DNA of 48,346 bases from CBDHDN01 sp965261585 (GTDB taxonomy: Bacteria > Pseudomonadota > Alphaproteobacteria > UBA6615). The DNA is taken from contig CBDHDN010000033.1 in the NCBI GenBank assembly GCA_965261585.1, positions 1-48,346 of the forward strand, in the 5' to 3' direction. Positions 1-9,907 of this stretch are shown here, piece after piece. The notes under the pieces were generated by a model. That model saw only the letters and a list, made by a program, of their open reading frames with translations. It did no database searches and had not been told where the DNA came from. Both the position numbers and the translations under genes were made by a program. Numbering within the stretch: position 1 is the stretch's first letter; each line of letters opens with the position of its first letter.

Positions 1-328
1 TCTTGGTATCCGCCATTTGGAGTATACTCTTTTGTTTCTGTATGCCTGTTTGAGGCAATGTCCCAAGTTCTTTGTCATCTTACGTTCTTCAACGTTCTAT
101 TGCAACTAGTTTTGCGCTGATGAGAGGGCGTGGGGCCGCGACGGGCACCGTGCGCCACCTGGATACGAATAAGGAGAGGGCTCGTGCTGCGCCGGCGCGG
201 CAATCGCGGCCTGCCGTCTGGCCACGGGGGCACGCGGCCCGCCAGTGGGCCGATCCCGACGCTTGGCTTCGAAGCGTCGTCGGGTGACTCAGCTCACAGA
301 ATCATTGGCCGAGTGGTCAGACGCGTGC
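1..328. other. No gene recognised at left edge
   Basis: No convincing coding region is visible here; the open frames that cross it are GC-driven and match nothing I know. The first 120 bases are clearly more AT-rich than the rest. An 8-bp perfect hairpin lies at 257-279 (arms CGACGCTT and AAGCGTCG, loop of 7). It sits downstream of the minus-strand DUF1223 gene but has no T-run, so at most it is a weak or Rho-assisted terminator. Confidence 0.5.
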
Positions 329-1132
329 TCACGAGCGCGTCGTCGGGCAAGCAGCGGCCCCCAGCATGGGACCCTGGGGGTGCGGCTGTACGAGTACCGC
401 ACAGCCCTGGTTTTCACCGAGGACGAGGTCACCGAGCTCCAGCGTCATCGTCGCGCCTCGCCAATCGCCGATCTCTTCGACCTGGCGGACGACGTTGTGG
501 TTGGTCAGCGTCTTGCCCTTGTTTTCACCACGCAGCACTTTCGTCTCGATCGCGCGGTCGAAGCGGACCAGCCAGATCGTCGCCGGCGTCGCGACGGGGC
601 CGTCCAGCTTGACCGTATAGCCACCCGTGTCGGCCGGCGCGATGACAACGCCCAGACGCTCGGCTTCGGCACTGGCGACCGCGCGCAGGGCCGCGTTCAC
701 GTCGTTGCGGCGCGAGCCGACCGCTTCACGCCGGCCATGGACGATCATCTGCGGCGTATAGACGCCTGAGCGCCCGCGAATCGCCTCGTTGTAGACGACC
801 TGCCGCCGCGTCGATTCGGGGCTGGAGAACACATCCTGCCAGCGTCCGGCCGAGCCGTAGACCAGATCGTCCCAGTAGTCGACGTGGAACTCGAGAGCCA
901 GTATGTCGCTGCGACTGCCTATCAGTTCGCCGAGAAACGCTTCGGCCGGCGGGCAGGAGTAGCAGCTTTGCGAGGTGAAAAGCTCGACGACGATGGGGCC
1001 GTTCGTGGCAGTGGTCTCGCCGGCGACACCAGCGCGCGAAAAGCCGCTCCAACCGACAATCGCGGGCGCCCCGAAGGTCAGGGCGGCAACGCCGCCGACG
1101 CCTATGACAACGGCCAACAGTTTGTTCGTCAT
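329..1132 (-). CDS. Secreted DUF1223 (thioredoxin-like) protein
   Basis: A 267-residue protein of the DUF1223 family: exported alphaproteobacterial proteins with a thioredoxin-like fold and no settled function. The ATG at 1132 is chosen because a strong ribosome site (GGAGGAGGG) precedes it and it opens a signal-like segment (MTNKLLAVVIGVGGVAAL). The family hallmark VVELFTSQSC-YSC-PPAE follows, with a CxxC pair in the redox position, then FHVDYWDDLVY. A longer start at 1153 would place charged residues before the signal peptide and is less likely. It probably acts in the periplasm, perhaps in thiol chemistry (inference). The next gene upstream on the same strand is also exported, with a gap of about 90 bases, so the two may be co-transcribed. 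Confidence 0.85.
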   Translation of the reverse strand: MTNKLLAVVIGVGGVAALTFGAPAIVGWSGFSRAGVAGETTATNGPIVVELFTSQSCYSCPPAEAFLGELIGSRSDILALEFHVDYWDDLVYGSAGRWQDVFSSPESTRRQVVYNEAIRGRSGVYTPQMIVHGRREAVGSRRNDVNAALRAVASAEAERLGVVIAPADTGGYTVKLDGPVATPATIWLVRFDRAIETKVLRGENKGKTLTNHNVVRQVEEIGDWRGATMTLELGDLVLGENQGCAVLVQPHPQGPMLGAAACPTTRS

Positions 1133-1223
1133 CGCTCGACCCTCCTCCAGCACGCTGCACGGGAACGGTCCGGCGGGGGCGGCCTCCGGCTCGTGACGGC
1201 GGCCCGCCCCCGTCAGCGAACCG

Positions 1224-1523
1224 TCAGTTCGTCACGGTCTTGGCCTTGTCCATCTTGTCCTTGTCCATGGTGTCACCACCCAGGGCCATCTTGGCCTTCG
1301 TCACCTGGGCCATGCACTCGGTCTCGTCGTTCGCCGCGGCCTTCTCCATGGCCATGGCGACATTCTGCAGGGCCATGACCTTGGTGTCGCCGTCGGGCAG
1401 CTCCATCAGCATGTCCTTGGTCATCGCCGCATCGGCCGCGCAGGCGGCATGTGCCGGCGATGTGCTTAGCCCATTGGCCAGCAGAACCGCGGCCACCGCC
1501 GTTAATGCCAGTAATTGCCTCAT
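1224..1523 (-). CDS. Small secreted hypothetical protein
   Basis: A 99-residue protein with a clear Sec signal (MRQLLALTAVAAVLLANGLS, cleavage probably after SPAHA), followed by a Met/Ala/Lys/Asp-rich helical mature part of about 72 residues. The mature part has two cysteines and a low-complexity C-terminus rich in MDKDKM. The start is supported by GAGGAG a few bases upstream of the ATG. I do not recognise a named family. The composition resembles small periplasmic helical proteins, but no function can be read. It lies between the histidine kinase gene and the DUF1223 gene, all on the minus strand. Confidence 0.7.
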   Translation of the reverse strand: MRQLLALTAVAAVLLANGLSTSPAHAACAADAAMTKDMLMELPDGDTKVMALQNVAMAMEKAAANDETECMAQVTKAKMALGGDTMDKDKMDKAKTVTN

Positions 1524-1679
1524 GATGTCTCCTCAATTCCCTGTCAGATCCAAACACGTCAGCGGGTTCGAATCGAGCCGCTGCACCGCTGAGCAGGATG
1601 CGTTGAAGACGTCACGTATTTATCACGGCGCGATCAATAGACGGTGACCCCGGCGCCTTTGAGCAAGGCCCTGAGCACG

Positions 1680-3155
<1,476 letters not shown>

Positions 3156-3160
3156 GCCGG

Positions 3161-3868
3161 TCAGGCCCCCGGGCTCTCGTTGAACTTGTAGCCGACGCCC
3201 CATACCGTGAGGATGTAGTGTGGCCGCGCCGGGCGTTCTTCGACCTTCGAGCGCAGCCGGTTGATGTGCGAGTTCACGGTGTGCTCATAGCCGGCGTGGC
3301 CATACCCCCAGACGAGGTCCAGCAGCTGTGAGCGCGTGAATACGCGGCCCGGATGCCTGGCGAACTGAACCAGCAGGTCGAACTCCTTCGCCGTCAGCTC
3401 GACGAGGCGATCGCCGATCATCACCGAGCGCTTGGCGAAGTCGATCACCATGGTGCCGGTCTTCAGCACCTCGCCGCTGTCCTGGCCGCGCTTGCCGATC
3501 TCGTCGACGCGCCGGAAGATGGCCTTCACGCGGGCCAGCAGCTCGCGAATGCTGAACGGTTTGGTCAGGTAGTCGTCGGCGCCGAGCTCGAGGCCGAGCA
3601 CGCGGTCGACCTCGGACGACTTGGCTGTCAGCATCAGGATCGGTGTGTAGTTCTGTTGGCTGCGCAGGCGACGGCACACCTCCAATCCTTCGATGCCCGG
3701 CAGCATCAAGTCCAGGATGACCAGGTCGAAGTGGCCGCTCTTTGCCATGTCGTAGCCGTTGAGGCCGTCGGCGACGAGCGTCGATTCGCAGTCGATGTCG
3801 CGCAGGTGCAGCGAAATCAAATCCGCGATATCGCGATTATCCTCGATAACCAGAACGTTACGGCGCAT
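3161..3868 (-). CDS. OmpR/PhoB-family response regulator
   Basis: A 235-residue DNA-binding regulator. The receiver domain covers about residues 1-120, with acidic pocket (VIEDN), phospho-acceptor Asp in FDLVILDLMLPG, the conserved Thr (MLTAKS) and Lys (YLTKPF). The winged-helix output domain (about 135-233) ends in HTVNSHINRLRSKVE and YILTVWGVGYKF, typical of OmpR/PhoB. The ATG at 3868 is preferred to an upstream start at 3916, which would add a hydrophobic run unlike the family. It is read with the kinase gene downstream (5-base gap). The secreted 167-aa protein is divergent, so the 80-base gap at 3869-3948 probably holds both promoters. Confidence 0.92.
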   Translation of the reverse strand: MRRNVLVIEDNRDIADLISLHLRDIDCESTLVADGLNGYDMAKSGHFDLVILDLMLPGIEGLEVCRRLRSQQNYTPILMLTAKSSEVDRVLGLELGADDYLTKPFSIRELLARVKAIFRRVDEIGKRGQDSGEVLKTGTMVIDFAKRSVMIGDRLVELTAKEFDLLVQFARHPGRVFTRSQLLDLVWGYGHAGYEHTVNSHINRLRSKVEERPARPHYILTVWGVGYKFNESPGA

Positions 3869-3948
3869 GCCGGACAGTCTGCATAATCTTGTAGTCGCCA
3901 GCAGCAATAGCAGCATTAGTTCACAAAAGCCTCACGCCATATAGGCCG

Positions 3949-4452
3949 ATGTCCGTGCACGCCAACGCAAAAAGGACTGTTCGTCGCCGCTTTCGGACCG
4001 CCCGCCGATGGGCGGCATGCGCGAGCGTTCTGGTGTTCGTCGTTTCGGCGGCCGCCGATGCGGCGGAGCCGGCGTTGCTGACCGGCGCGACCGTGGCGGC
4101 GTTCGTGCGCTCCCTGCCGCCAAGCGGCGCGCTGATCGGCGCGTTCGCGGCCACCGACGAAGGCGACGTCGATCGCGTCGGCCGCGGCATAGGTGCCATA
4201 GTCGAGCGGATGCGCCGCAGTGGCGACGATGCGGCGCTGACGCTGCTCGTCCGGGACCATGGCTTTGCGTCGCTCGACGAGTGGCAGGCCGTCGGACAAC
4301 GGGTCATGCGCGCCTACCTCGCGTTGAGCCTCGCCGACGGGCCTTCGGCTACCGGCCCCGACCCGGCGCGCATGCTCGACATAGCCACCGCGGAGATGGC
4401 GATCGTGGCGCGTTTCGCGGCGGAGATCGAGTTCATCATGGACGGCAATTAG
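3949..4452 (+). CDS. Secreted hypothetical protein
   Basis: A 167-residue protein that opens with an Arg-rich stretch, then a hydrophobic segment (WAACASVLVFVVSAAADAAE), which reads as a Sec signal with an AxA-type cleavage site. The mature part is helical, rich in Ala, Asp and Arg, with no cysteine and no motif I recognise. It is divergent from the response-regulator gene and about 80 bases before the DUF1194 gene on the same strand. Divergent placement beside a two-component system makes it a candidate target of that system (inference). Confidence 0.7.
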   Translation: MSVHANAKRTVRRRFRTARRWAACASVLVFVVSAAADAAEPALLTGATVAAFVRSLPPSGALIGAFAATDEGDVDRVGRGIGAIVERMRRSGDDAALTLLVRDHGFASLDEWQAVGQRVMRAYLALSLADGPSATGPDPARMLDIATAEMAIVARFAAEIEFIMDGN

Positions 4453-4534
4453 GGCAACGTCGCGTTCGCGACTTGCCAGGGCGCGCCGTTCGCGACAGGT
4501 TCGAAGCCGCGAACCGGTAATCGGTGTGGTGCGA

Positions 4535-5350
4535 ATGGACGGATTGCGGCGGCACGCAGTCTACAGTTTAGCGGCGATCGGCGTGGCGCTCGGCATTGCC
4601 GGCGCCAAGGCCGCAGAACCCGTCGACCTGGAACTCGTGCTTGCCGTCGACACGTCGGGGTCCATCGATTTTGAGGAAGCCCAACTGCAGCGCCAGGGTT
4701 ACATCGCGGCCCTGAGCGACGACCGCGTCATCGCCACGATTCTCTCCGGCCCGCTCGGGCGCATCGCGCTCGCCTATGTCGAGTGGGGCGGCGCGGAACA
4801 GCAGAGAACGATCGTCGAATGGACCCTGATCGACGATCCAACCGGCGCCCGGGCGTTCGCGCAACGGCTTGCCACCGCGCCGGGGGTACAGGCGGCACGG
4901 ACGTCGATCAGCGCGGCCCTCGACCATATCGTGCCGATGTTCGAGCAGAACGACTTCGCCGGCCAGCGCCGCGTCATCGACATCTCCGGCGACGGGCCGA
5001 ACAACAGCGGCCGGCTGGTCAACCTGGCGCGCGATGCGGCGGTCGCCGACGGCGTGACGGTCAATGGCCTGCCGGTCATCAACGACAGGCCGAACCGCTA
5101 CGGCCTGCCGAACCTGCCCGATCTCGACCTCTACTATGAGAGTTGCGTCATCGGCGGACCGGGCGCCTTCTATCTGGTGGCCGATGACTTCAAGTCGTTT
5201 GCCGCGACGATCCTGCGCAAGCTGATCCTGGAGATCGCCGGCACCGTACCCGACCGGGCCGCCCAACCAAGAATCCACCTCGCGGCAGCGCACGGCGGGC
5301 CGGGCTGCGACATTGGCGAGCGCCGCTTCGAGGAGTATTTCGGGCGGTAG
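4535..5350 (+). CDS. Secreted DUF1194 (VWA-like) protein
   Basis: A 271-residue exported protein of the DUF1194 family, which has a von Willebrand A-like fold. After a signal peptide (cleavage near GAKAAEP) comes the metal-site motif DTSGSID (DxSxS of a MIDAS) within VDLELVLAVDTSGSIDFEEA, and later the conserved VIDISGDGPNN and YYESCVIGGPGAF. GTG codons at 4526 and 4529 are alternative starts; the ATG at 4535 gives the most compact signal peptide. VWA-like domains bind metal ions and protein partners, so a periplasmic binding or scaffold role is plausible, but the function of this family is not established. The 294 bases downstream (5351-5644) hold no gene and contain the upstream region of the cheY-like gene. 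Confidence 0.88.
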   Translation: MDGLRRHAVYSLAAIGVALGIAGAKAAEPVDLELVLAVDTSGSIDFEEAQLQRQGYIAALSDDRVIATILSGPLGRIALAYVEWGGAEQQRTIVEWTLIDDPTGARAFAQRLATAPGVQAARTSISAALDHIVPMFEQNDFAGQRRVIDISGDGPNNSGRLVNLARDAAVADGVTVNGLPVINDRPNRYGLPNLPDLDLYYESCVIGGPGAFYLVADDFKSFAATILRKLILEIAGTVPDRAAQPRIHLAAAHGGPGCDIGERRFEEYFGR

Positions 5351-5755
5351 CGGGGACCGGCTCGCAGCAGCCGCGCTCGGCATCGAAGCCCGGCATCCGT
5401 CTCACTGGATCCTCGCCTCGAATAGAAGAGCGGCCGCGGCGGGGCCGCCCCGGGGCCGCGCGGTACCGCGAGACCGGCGGGGATCACGGTTTAAGTGTTG
5501 GTTAGGCGTGGGTTCGTAACGTCCGGCTAGAATGAGCATATCCCCGGTCTCGTTAACCTATATCTCGCTTCACATCTCGAAGTCACCAGCCCGGCGCAAT
5601 GCCAGGCGGCCTAACGCCGTGACTCGGTGGAAGGAAATTCCGACATGAAATCCTGCCTTGTGGTCGACGATTCGCGTGTCATCCGGAAGATGGCACGGCG
5701 GATGCTCGAGGAGCTGAACCTGTAGCGCACCCGGTTCCTTGGACACAAGTTTGTC

Positions 5756-6662
5756 TCACGCGGCGGGCCTGATTGAGATCGCGGCGTGCCACGCCTGACG
5801 AGCTTGAGCGGGGCTCAGGTAGCCGTTCTTTTCGACGATCCACTGGGCATTGTAGAGTTCGACGAAGTCGCGGACGGCGTCCCGCAGCTCCGCGATGTTG
5901 CGGTAGATGCGACCATGGATGATCTGTTCCTTCAGCGTGCGATTGAACCGCTCGGCGACGCCGTTGGTCTGGGGCTCGGCGACGAAGGCGTAGGACGGCT
6001 GGATACCCCAGAACTTGATCTGGTTGGTGAAGTGGTCCGACAGATACTGGGAGCCGTGATCCATCCGCAAGGCCAGCCCCCGAGCCGCGCCGGCCGCGGT
6101 CGAGCCATACAGCCCGGCAAGCCCCATGGAGATCGGCTGCAGGGCGGCGAAGCGGTCGCCGCGCTTGCAGACATGCCAGCCGACACACTCGGCGTTCCAA
6201 TGCTCGACGGCGGTGAAGATCCAGCCCCAGCCGTCGTCCACCGTGAACACCCGAACGCCATCGGTGCCCCACATGAGGTTCGGGGCATGAGTGATGATCT
6301 CACCGTCATGGGGGATTGCCGCCACGGCGGCGGCAGCGATGGGGCGAGAGCAGATTGTTCTCGCGCATCAGGCGGAGCACCCGCTTGCGGGCAACCCGGA
6401 TGTCGCGACAGACCCGAAGCCGAGCCCAGACCTTGCGGTAGCCCTCGCCCTCCCAGGGCGATGCCTCCAGGTCGGCTTCGATCGCCACCAGCAGCGCCTG
6501 GTCCGAGATCGCGGGCTTCGGTCCCCGACGCTTTGCCGGCGGCTGCTCGGCGTGCTGGCCGGAGGTCATGGCGTAGAACGAGGAGCGGGCCATGCCCCAG
6601 GCGGCGCAGACCCGCCGCAGGCCGTAGGCCAGACCCGTGCCGGGCGAGGTGGCGGCACTCAT
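5756..6662 (-). pseudogene. IS3-like OrfB transposase, copy 1, frameshifted
   Basis: An rve-superfamily transposase read in two frames: 6662 down to about 6312, then about 6325 down to 5756. The break coincides with an extra G relative to the other two copies. The DDE residues are still encoded: D in LMWGTDG, D in RMDHGSQY, E in GVAERFNRTL, with 35 residues between the last two (DD35E). The intact version is the 301-residue product at 34316-35221. If the extra base is real, this copy cannot transpose unaided. Confidence 0.9.
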
Positions 6663-7090
6663 CGCCGCGACCTCCGCCGCCCCAAAGGGCCGAAGGTCTC
6701 CGTCTTGGCCTCCAGCAGTTCCACCTGCATGGTCAACTCTCCGATCCGCTTCATGGCGCTATCCAGTTCCGCCTGCACCGGATCGCCCTTGCGTTGCTTG
6801 AGCGAGGCGTCGATCCCGCCGATCGCTTTCTCACGCCACTGCTCGAGCCGGAAGATCTCTACGCCCAACTGGCGCGACAGAAGTTGCACCGGCTCGTCAC
6901 GCAAAAGCCGCAGAACGACCTCACGCTTGCGCGCCACCGTCCATCGCTGGCCAAGTCCCAGCGGGCCTGCCGGCAAAGCCTGGCCTGGGGAAAACGTGGA
7001 CGAGCCAAGCTCGCCCGCATTTACCACAGGCCCATCAACAGCAACTTTCTTCTCAAAATTATCGGTCATGTTCCGGTCCTCCTTGGACAC
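6659..7090 (-). CDS. IS3-like OrfA, copy 1
   Basis: A 143-residue protein with a helix-turn-helix of the transposase OrfA type (VVLRLLRDEPVQLLSRQLG, then FRLEQWREKAIGG) followed by a coiled-coil segment (MKRIGELTMQVELLEAKTE). It is expected to help bind the IS ends. Its stop overlaps the OrfB start (ATGA). The same 143-residue product is encoded by the two other copies. Confidence 0.88.
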   Translation of the reverse strand: MSKEDRNMTDNFEKKVAVDGPVVNAGELGSSTFSPGQALPAGPLGLGQRWTVARKREVVLRLLRDEPVQLLSRQLGVEIFRLEQWREKAIGGIDASLKQRKGDPVQAELDSAMKRIGELTMQVELLEAKTETFGPLGRRRSRR

Positions 7091-7490
7091 TTCGATTAAG
7101 CCAATTCTGTGTCCAAGGAAATCGGGTCCGACTCACGAGGAGCTGAACCTTCACGTCGAGGAAGCTGCCGACGGCAAGGTCGCTTTGGAACTCTGCAGCC
7201 ACGACATGCCCGACGTCGTGCTCGACTGGAACATGCCGGTAATGACCGGCATCGAATTCCTGCAGGAGTTGCGCAAGACCCCAGGCGGCGAGTCGCCCGT
7301 CGTCGTTTTCTGCACCACGGAAAACGACCTGCAGCACATCCAGGTAGCGATCGCGGCCGGCGCCAACGAATACATCATGAAGCCGTTCGATGCGGACATC
7401 CTACAGTCCAAGTTCGTGCAGGCCGGAATCATCGGGTAACGGCACGGTCGCCAAACGAGTAGGAATCGCCAGCGCAATTGGGAGCCGATC

Positions 7491-8000
7491 GTGCGTCGTC
7501 ATCACTTGATCGAAGAAGCCAAGGCGGAATTGGATGTCACCTACGAGGAGGTCAAACGCGCCGAGCAGGCGATCATGGATCTCGAGCAGGAATACAACGC
7601 GCGCGTCAACGACGTCCGCCAGGTCAACGGCGAGCAGTGCAACGCAAAAATCGTCGCGTTGATGGGCGAAAAGGAATCGCGACAGACCCAGCTTGACATC
7701 GACACACTTTACGACGTGCAAGGCGCCGCCATCGAGCGCTTCGCCAGCATCAACTCCGCCTTCACCATCGTCTCGTCCGTCGGCGACGAAGGCATGTGCC
7801 TCGACCTCATTCGCAAGGTCCTGTTTCGCGGTGATAATCTGCGCCGGCATAGGGTCGAAATCGACCGCGCGCTGCGGTGCTTCGTGCGCGGCCTTCGATC
7901 GTACTCGCGTGAGGAGAGCAGCGTGGAGAACGACCTCCTCGTCCGCAAATCCTGGGCCGAGATAGAAACCCTGCTACGTGGCTTCGGCGATACCATCTGA
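7491..8000 (+). CDS. Coiled-coil hypothetical protein
   Basis: A 169-residue protein starting at GTG 7491 with GGAG at 7481-7484. Residues 5-65 are charged and heptad-like (EEAKAELDVTYEEVKRAEQA), a predicted coiled coil. The rest is a helical domain with a basic patch (LRRHRVEIDRALRCF). No signal peptide or membrane segment is visible, so it is probably cytoplasmic. It follows the cheY-like gene by about 50 bases on the same strand and could be a partner of that receiver (inference from neighbourhood only). I do not recognise the family. Confidence 0.65.
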   Translation: MRRHHLIEEAKAELDVTYEEVKRAEQAIMDLEQEYNARVNDVRQVNGEQCNAKIVALMGEKESRQTQLDIDTLYDVQGAAIERFASINSAFTIVSSVGDEGMCLDLIRKVLFRGDNLRRHRVEIDRALRCFVRGLRSYSREESSVENDLLVRKSWAEIETLLRGFGDTI

Positions 8001-8043
8001 GTGCCGCCGGCGCCCAATTCAACCCTTTCGGCCAGCAGCGACA

Positions 8044-9258
8044 CTAGGACACGTTCAGGATCTTGGGCACCAGGTTTTGGCGCAGCCGGAATACCTCGGG
8101 GAAGCCCGAGCCCAGCAGCGGCCGCAAATACATCAGAAAGGCGTCGGTGACGTCGGTGCCGTCGTCGGAGACGAACTCGGCCGGCATGTGGCGCGTCTTG
8201 GCGGCGACCGCCTCCAGCGGATGGAGCCGATACTCGACCGCGTAGAAGCCGGTGCGGTGGATCGCGACCGTGCCGTCGGTGTCGCCCCAGTGGGCGTACT
8301 GCACGGCTTTCTCGCCGACCTCGCGGGCCTCGCGTTGATCGACGTCCGAGACGCTGCCGAGGAATGAGCGCTGCAGATAACCCAGCGTGTCGCCGCGCAC
8401 CCGAGCGATGCCAAGCTTATCCTTGATCGCCTTGCTCAAGTGGTCGCTCAGCGCGCCGGTGCCGGAGAGCGTGACATTGCCGTGGGCGTCGGCTTCCATG
8501 TCGCGGCTGAGCCGTGCCAGCAGCGGCTCGCCGTCCTGGGTGACCCCTTCGGAGATGGCGATGATACAACGGCCCAGACGCTCATATTGCGCCTTAACAG
8601 AAGCCAGGAACTTGTTCATCCGAAACGAATATTCCGGCAGGTAAATCAGGTGCGGCCCGTCATCCCTGATCTTGCGGCCAAGCGCCGCCGCGGCGGTCAG
8701 AAAGCCGGCATGGCGACCCATCACGGTGATGACGTGGACCCCGGGCAGGGCCCAGTTGTCCAGGTTGATGCCGGCAAAGGCGCAGGCCACGAAGCGGGCG
8801 GCCGAGGGATAGCCCGGCGTGTGGTCGTTGACCGCCAGATCATTGTCGATCGTCTTCGGCACGTGGATGCAGCGCAGGGGATAATTGGCCTCTCGCGCCT
8901 CGGCGGCAACGATGCGCAGCGTGTCGGAGGAGTCGTTGCCGCCGATATAGAAGAACGTGTTGATCTCGTGCGCCTGCAGCACCTTGAAGATCTCGTGGCA
9001 GTACTTGCGGTCGGGCTTGTCGCGGGTGCTGCCGAGGGCGGACGACGGTGTGCTGGCGACGAGCTCCAGATTGTGCGTGGTCTCCTGGGTCAGATCCAGA
9101 AAGTCCTCGTTGACGATGCCGCGCACCCCGCGGAACGCACCGTAGACGTGCTCGACGGTCTGATACTTCCGCGATTCGATGACGACGCCGGCGAGGGATT
9201 CGTTGATCACGGCGGTCGGGCCGCCGCCCTGGGCGACGAGTACCTTACCCTGCAGCAT
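8044..9258 (-). CDS. Phosphofructokinase, PPi-type by key residues
   Basis: A 404-residue enzyme of the phosphofructokinase family, phosphorylating fructose 6-phosphate to the 1,6-bisphosphate in glycolysis, or the reverse. Motifs in order: QGGGPTAVINESL near the N-terminus, FYIGGNDSSDT (about residue 105), PKTIDNDLAVNDHTPG, VMGRHAGFLTAAAAL, and the C-terminal fructose-site region. ATP-dependent enzymes have GGDGS and PGTIDND. Here an Asp replaces the Gly after GG(D/N) and a Lys is found in PKTIDND, the pair known to mark pyrophosphate as phosphoryl donor. The ATG at 9258 is chosen because the product then begins MLQGKVLVAQGG. The gene stands alone; an upstream start at 9294 is possible but weak. 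Confidence 0.9.
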   Translation of the reverse strand: MLQGKVLVAQGGGPTAVINESLAGVVIESRKYQTVEHVYGAFRGVRGIVNEDFLDLTQETTHNLELVASTPSSALGSTRDKPDRKYCHEIFKVLQAHEINTFFYIGGNDSSDTLRIVAAEAREANYPLRCIHVPKTIDNDLAVNDHTPGYPSAARFVACAFAGINLDNWALPGVHVITVMGRHAGFLTAAAALGRKIRDDGPHLIYLPEYSFRMNKFLASVKAQYERLGRCIIAISEGVTQDGEPLLARLSRDMEADAHGNVTLSGTGALSDHLSKAIKDKLGIARVRGDTLGYLQRSFLGSVSDVDQREAREVGEKAVQYAHWGDTDGTVAIHRTGFYAVEYRLHPLEAVAAKTRHMPAEFVSDDGTDVTDAFLMYLRPLLGSGFPEVFRLRQNLVPKILNVS

Positions 9259-9907
9259 GGACGTGCCTTTCGATCCTGGTTGAGCGGTCAGCACCGCCGG
9301 CCGACGGCATTATTGCCAAGCCGGTCCGTTCCGCAAGGCTTGAGGCCGCAAGGCTTGCGGTCGCGGGATCGCGCGTGATCAGCGCAGCCGCGCGTCGAGA
9401 AAGGCGCGCACGCGCGCCAAGGCGTCACGATGGGCCGCGGCGGCGTAGCCGAACGTCGCGCCCCGGGCGGGCGAGCGCTCGATGTTGACGATGTCCGCCA
9501 CCCGGTGCGCCGCACCCTGGGCCGGGTCGTCGAAGCCATGCGCGGCGTCCGGGTAGGCGACGAACGTGATCGCATCACCGCCGGTCCTGTCCTCGGCGGC
9601 GATGCGGCGGCAGCGCTTGGCCGGCGACAGGTCGTCCCGCTCGCCGGAGAGAATGAGCACCGGCGCCAGGAAGGCACGGCGGATCGGGTCCGGACAATAG
9701 GGGTGCAGCGCCACGACGGCCGTGAAGCGCTCCTCGAAGAAGGTCGATGTACCCCTGGCCAACACGGCGTCGAGCGCGGCCGTGGCGCCGTGGGCACGGC
9801 CCATGAGAGCGATGCGGTCGGGATCGACGGATGGGTGCCGGCGCAGCCAGGCGAGGGCGCCGTAGGCATCGAACACCAGCGGCCCAACGCTGGGGGCGGG
9901 CAGCCTA

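Larger units (their letters stand above)
5721..7135 (-). mobile_element. IS3-like element, copy 1 (1415 bp)
   Basis: Ends are fixed by comparison with copy 2 and by the flanking 14-bp repeats. The element runs TGAGTCGGACCCGATTTCC ... to ... TGCGCTACA (element orientation, here on the minus strand). Both termini share an inverted TTCCTTGGACAC motif. Two genes, an HTH/coiled-coil OrfA and an rve-type OrfB, overlap by ATGA as in many IS3-type elements, but the 14-bp target duplication is far longer than the 3-5 bp usual for IS3. This copy has one extra G (run of 5 at about 6310-6314, 4 in the other copies), which breaks OrfB. Confidence 0.92.
5645..7439 (+). pseudogene. CheY-like receiver, split by IS3-like element
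   Basis: The 5' part (5645-5720) starts with MKSCLVVDDSRVIRKMARRM behind a good ribosome site (GGAAGG). The 3' part resumes at 7136-7439 with EEAADGKVALELC, DVVLDWNMPVMTG and NEYIMKPFDADIL. The interruption is an IS3-like element flanked by a 14-bp duplication (CGAGGAGCTGAACC at 5707-5720 and 7136-7149). Deleting the IS and one copy restores a continuous reading frame of about 121 codons with the acidic pocket, the phospho-acceptor Asp (VVLDWN), Thr (FCTTEN) and Lys (MKPFD). Before insertion it was therefore an intact single-domain response regulator of the CheY type. The neighbour downstream is a coiled-coil protein that may belong to the same pathway. Confidence 0.9.

Noticed and set aside
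300..345. tRNA-like D-arm sequence TTGGCCGAGTGGTCAGACGCG
   Set aside because: It resembles the D-arm of a class II tRNA (Leu/Ser), but no acceptor stem, anticodon arm or T-arm can be built around it, and it runs up to the end of the DUF1223 gene.
5786..7099. 437-codon open frame on the plus strand (and its equivalents in the other two copies)
   Set aside because: Antisense of the IS3-like OrfA/OrfB genes; present in each copy only because the element is repeated.
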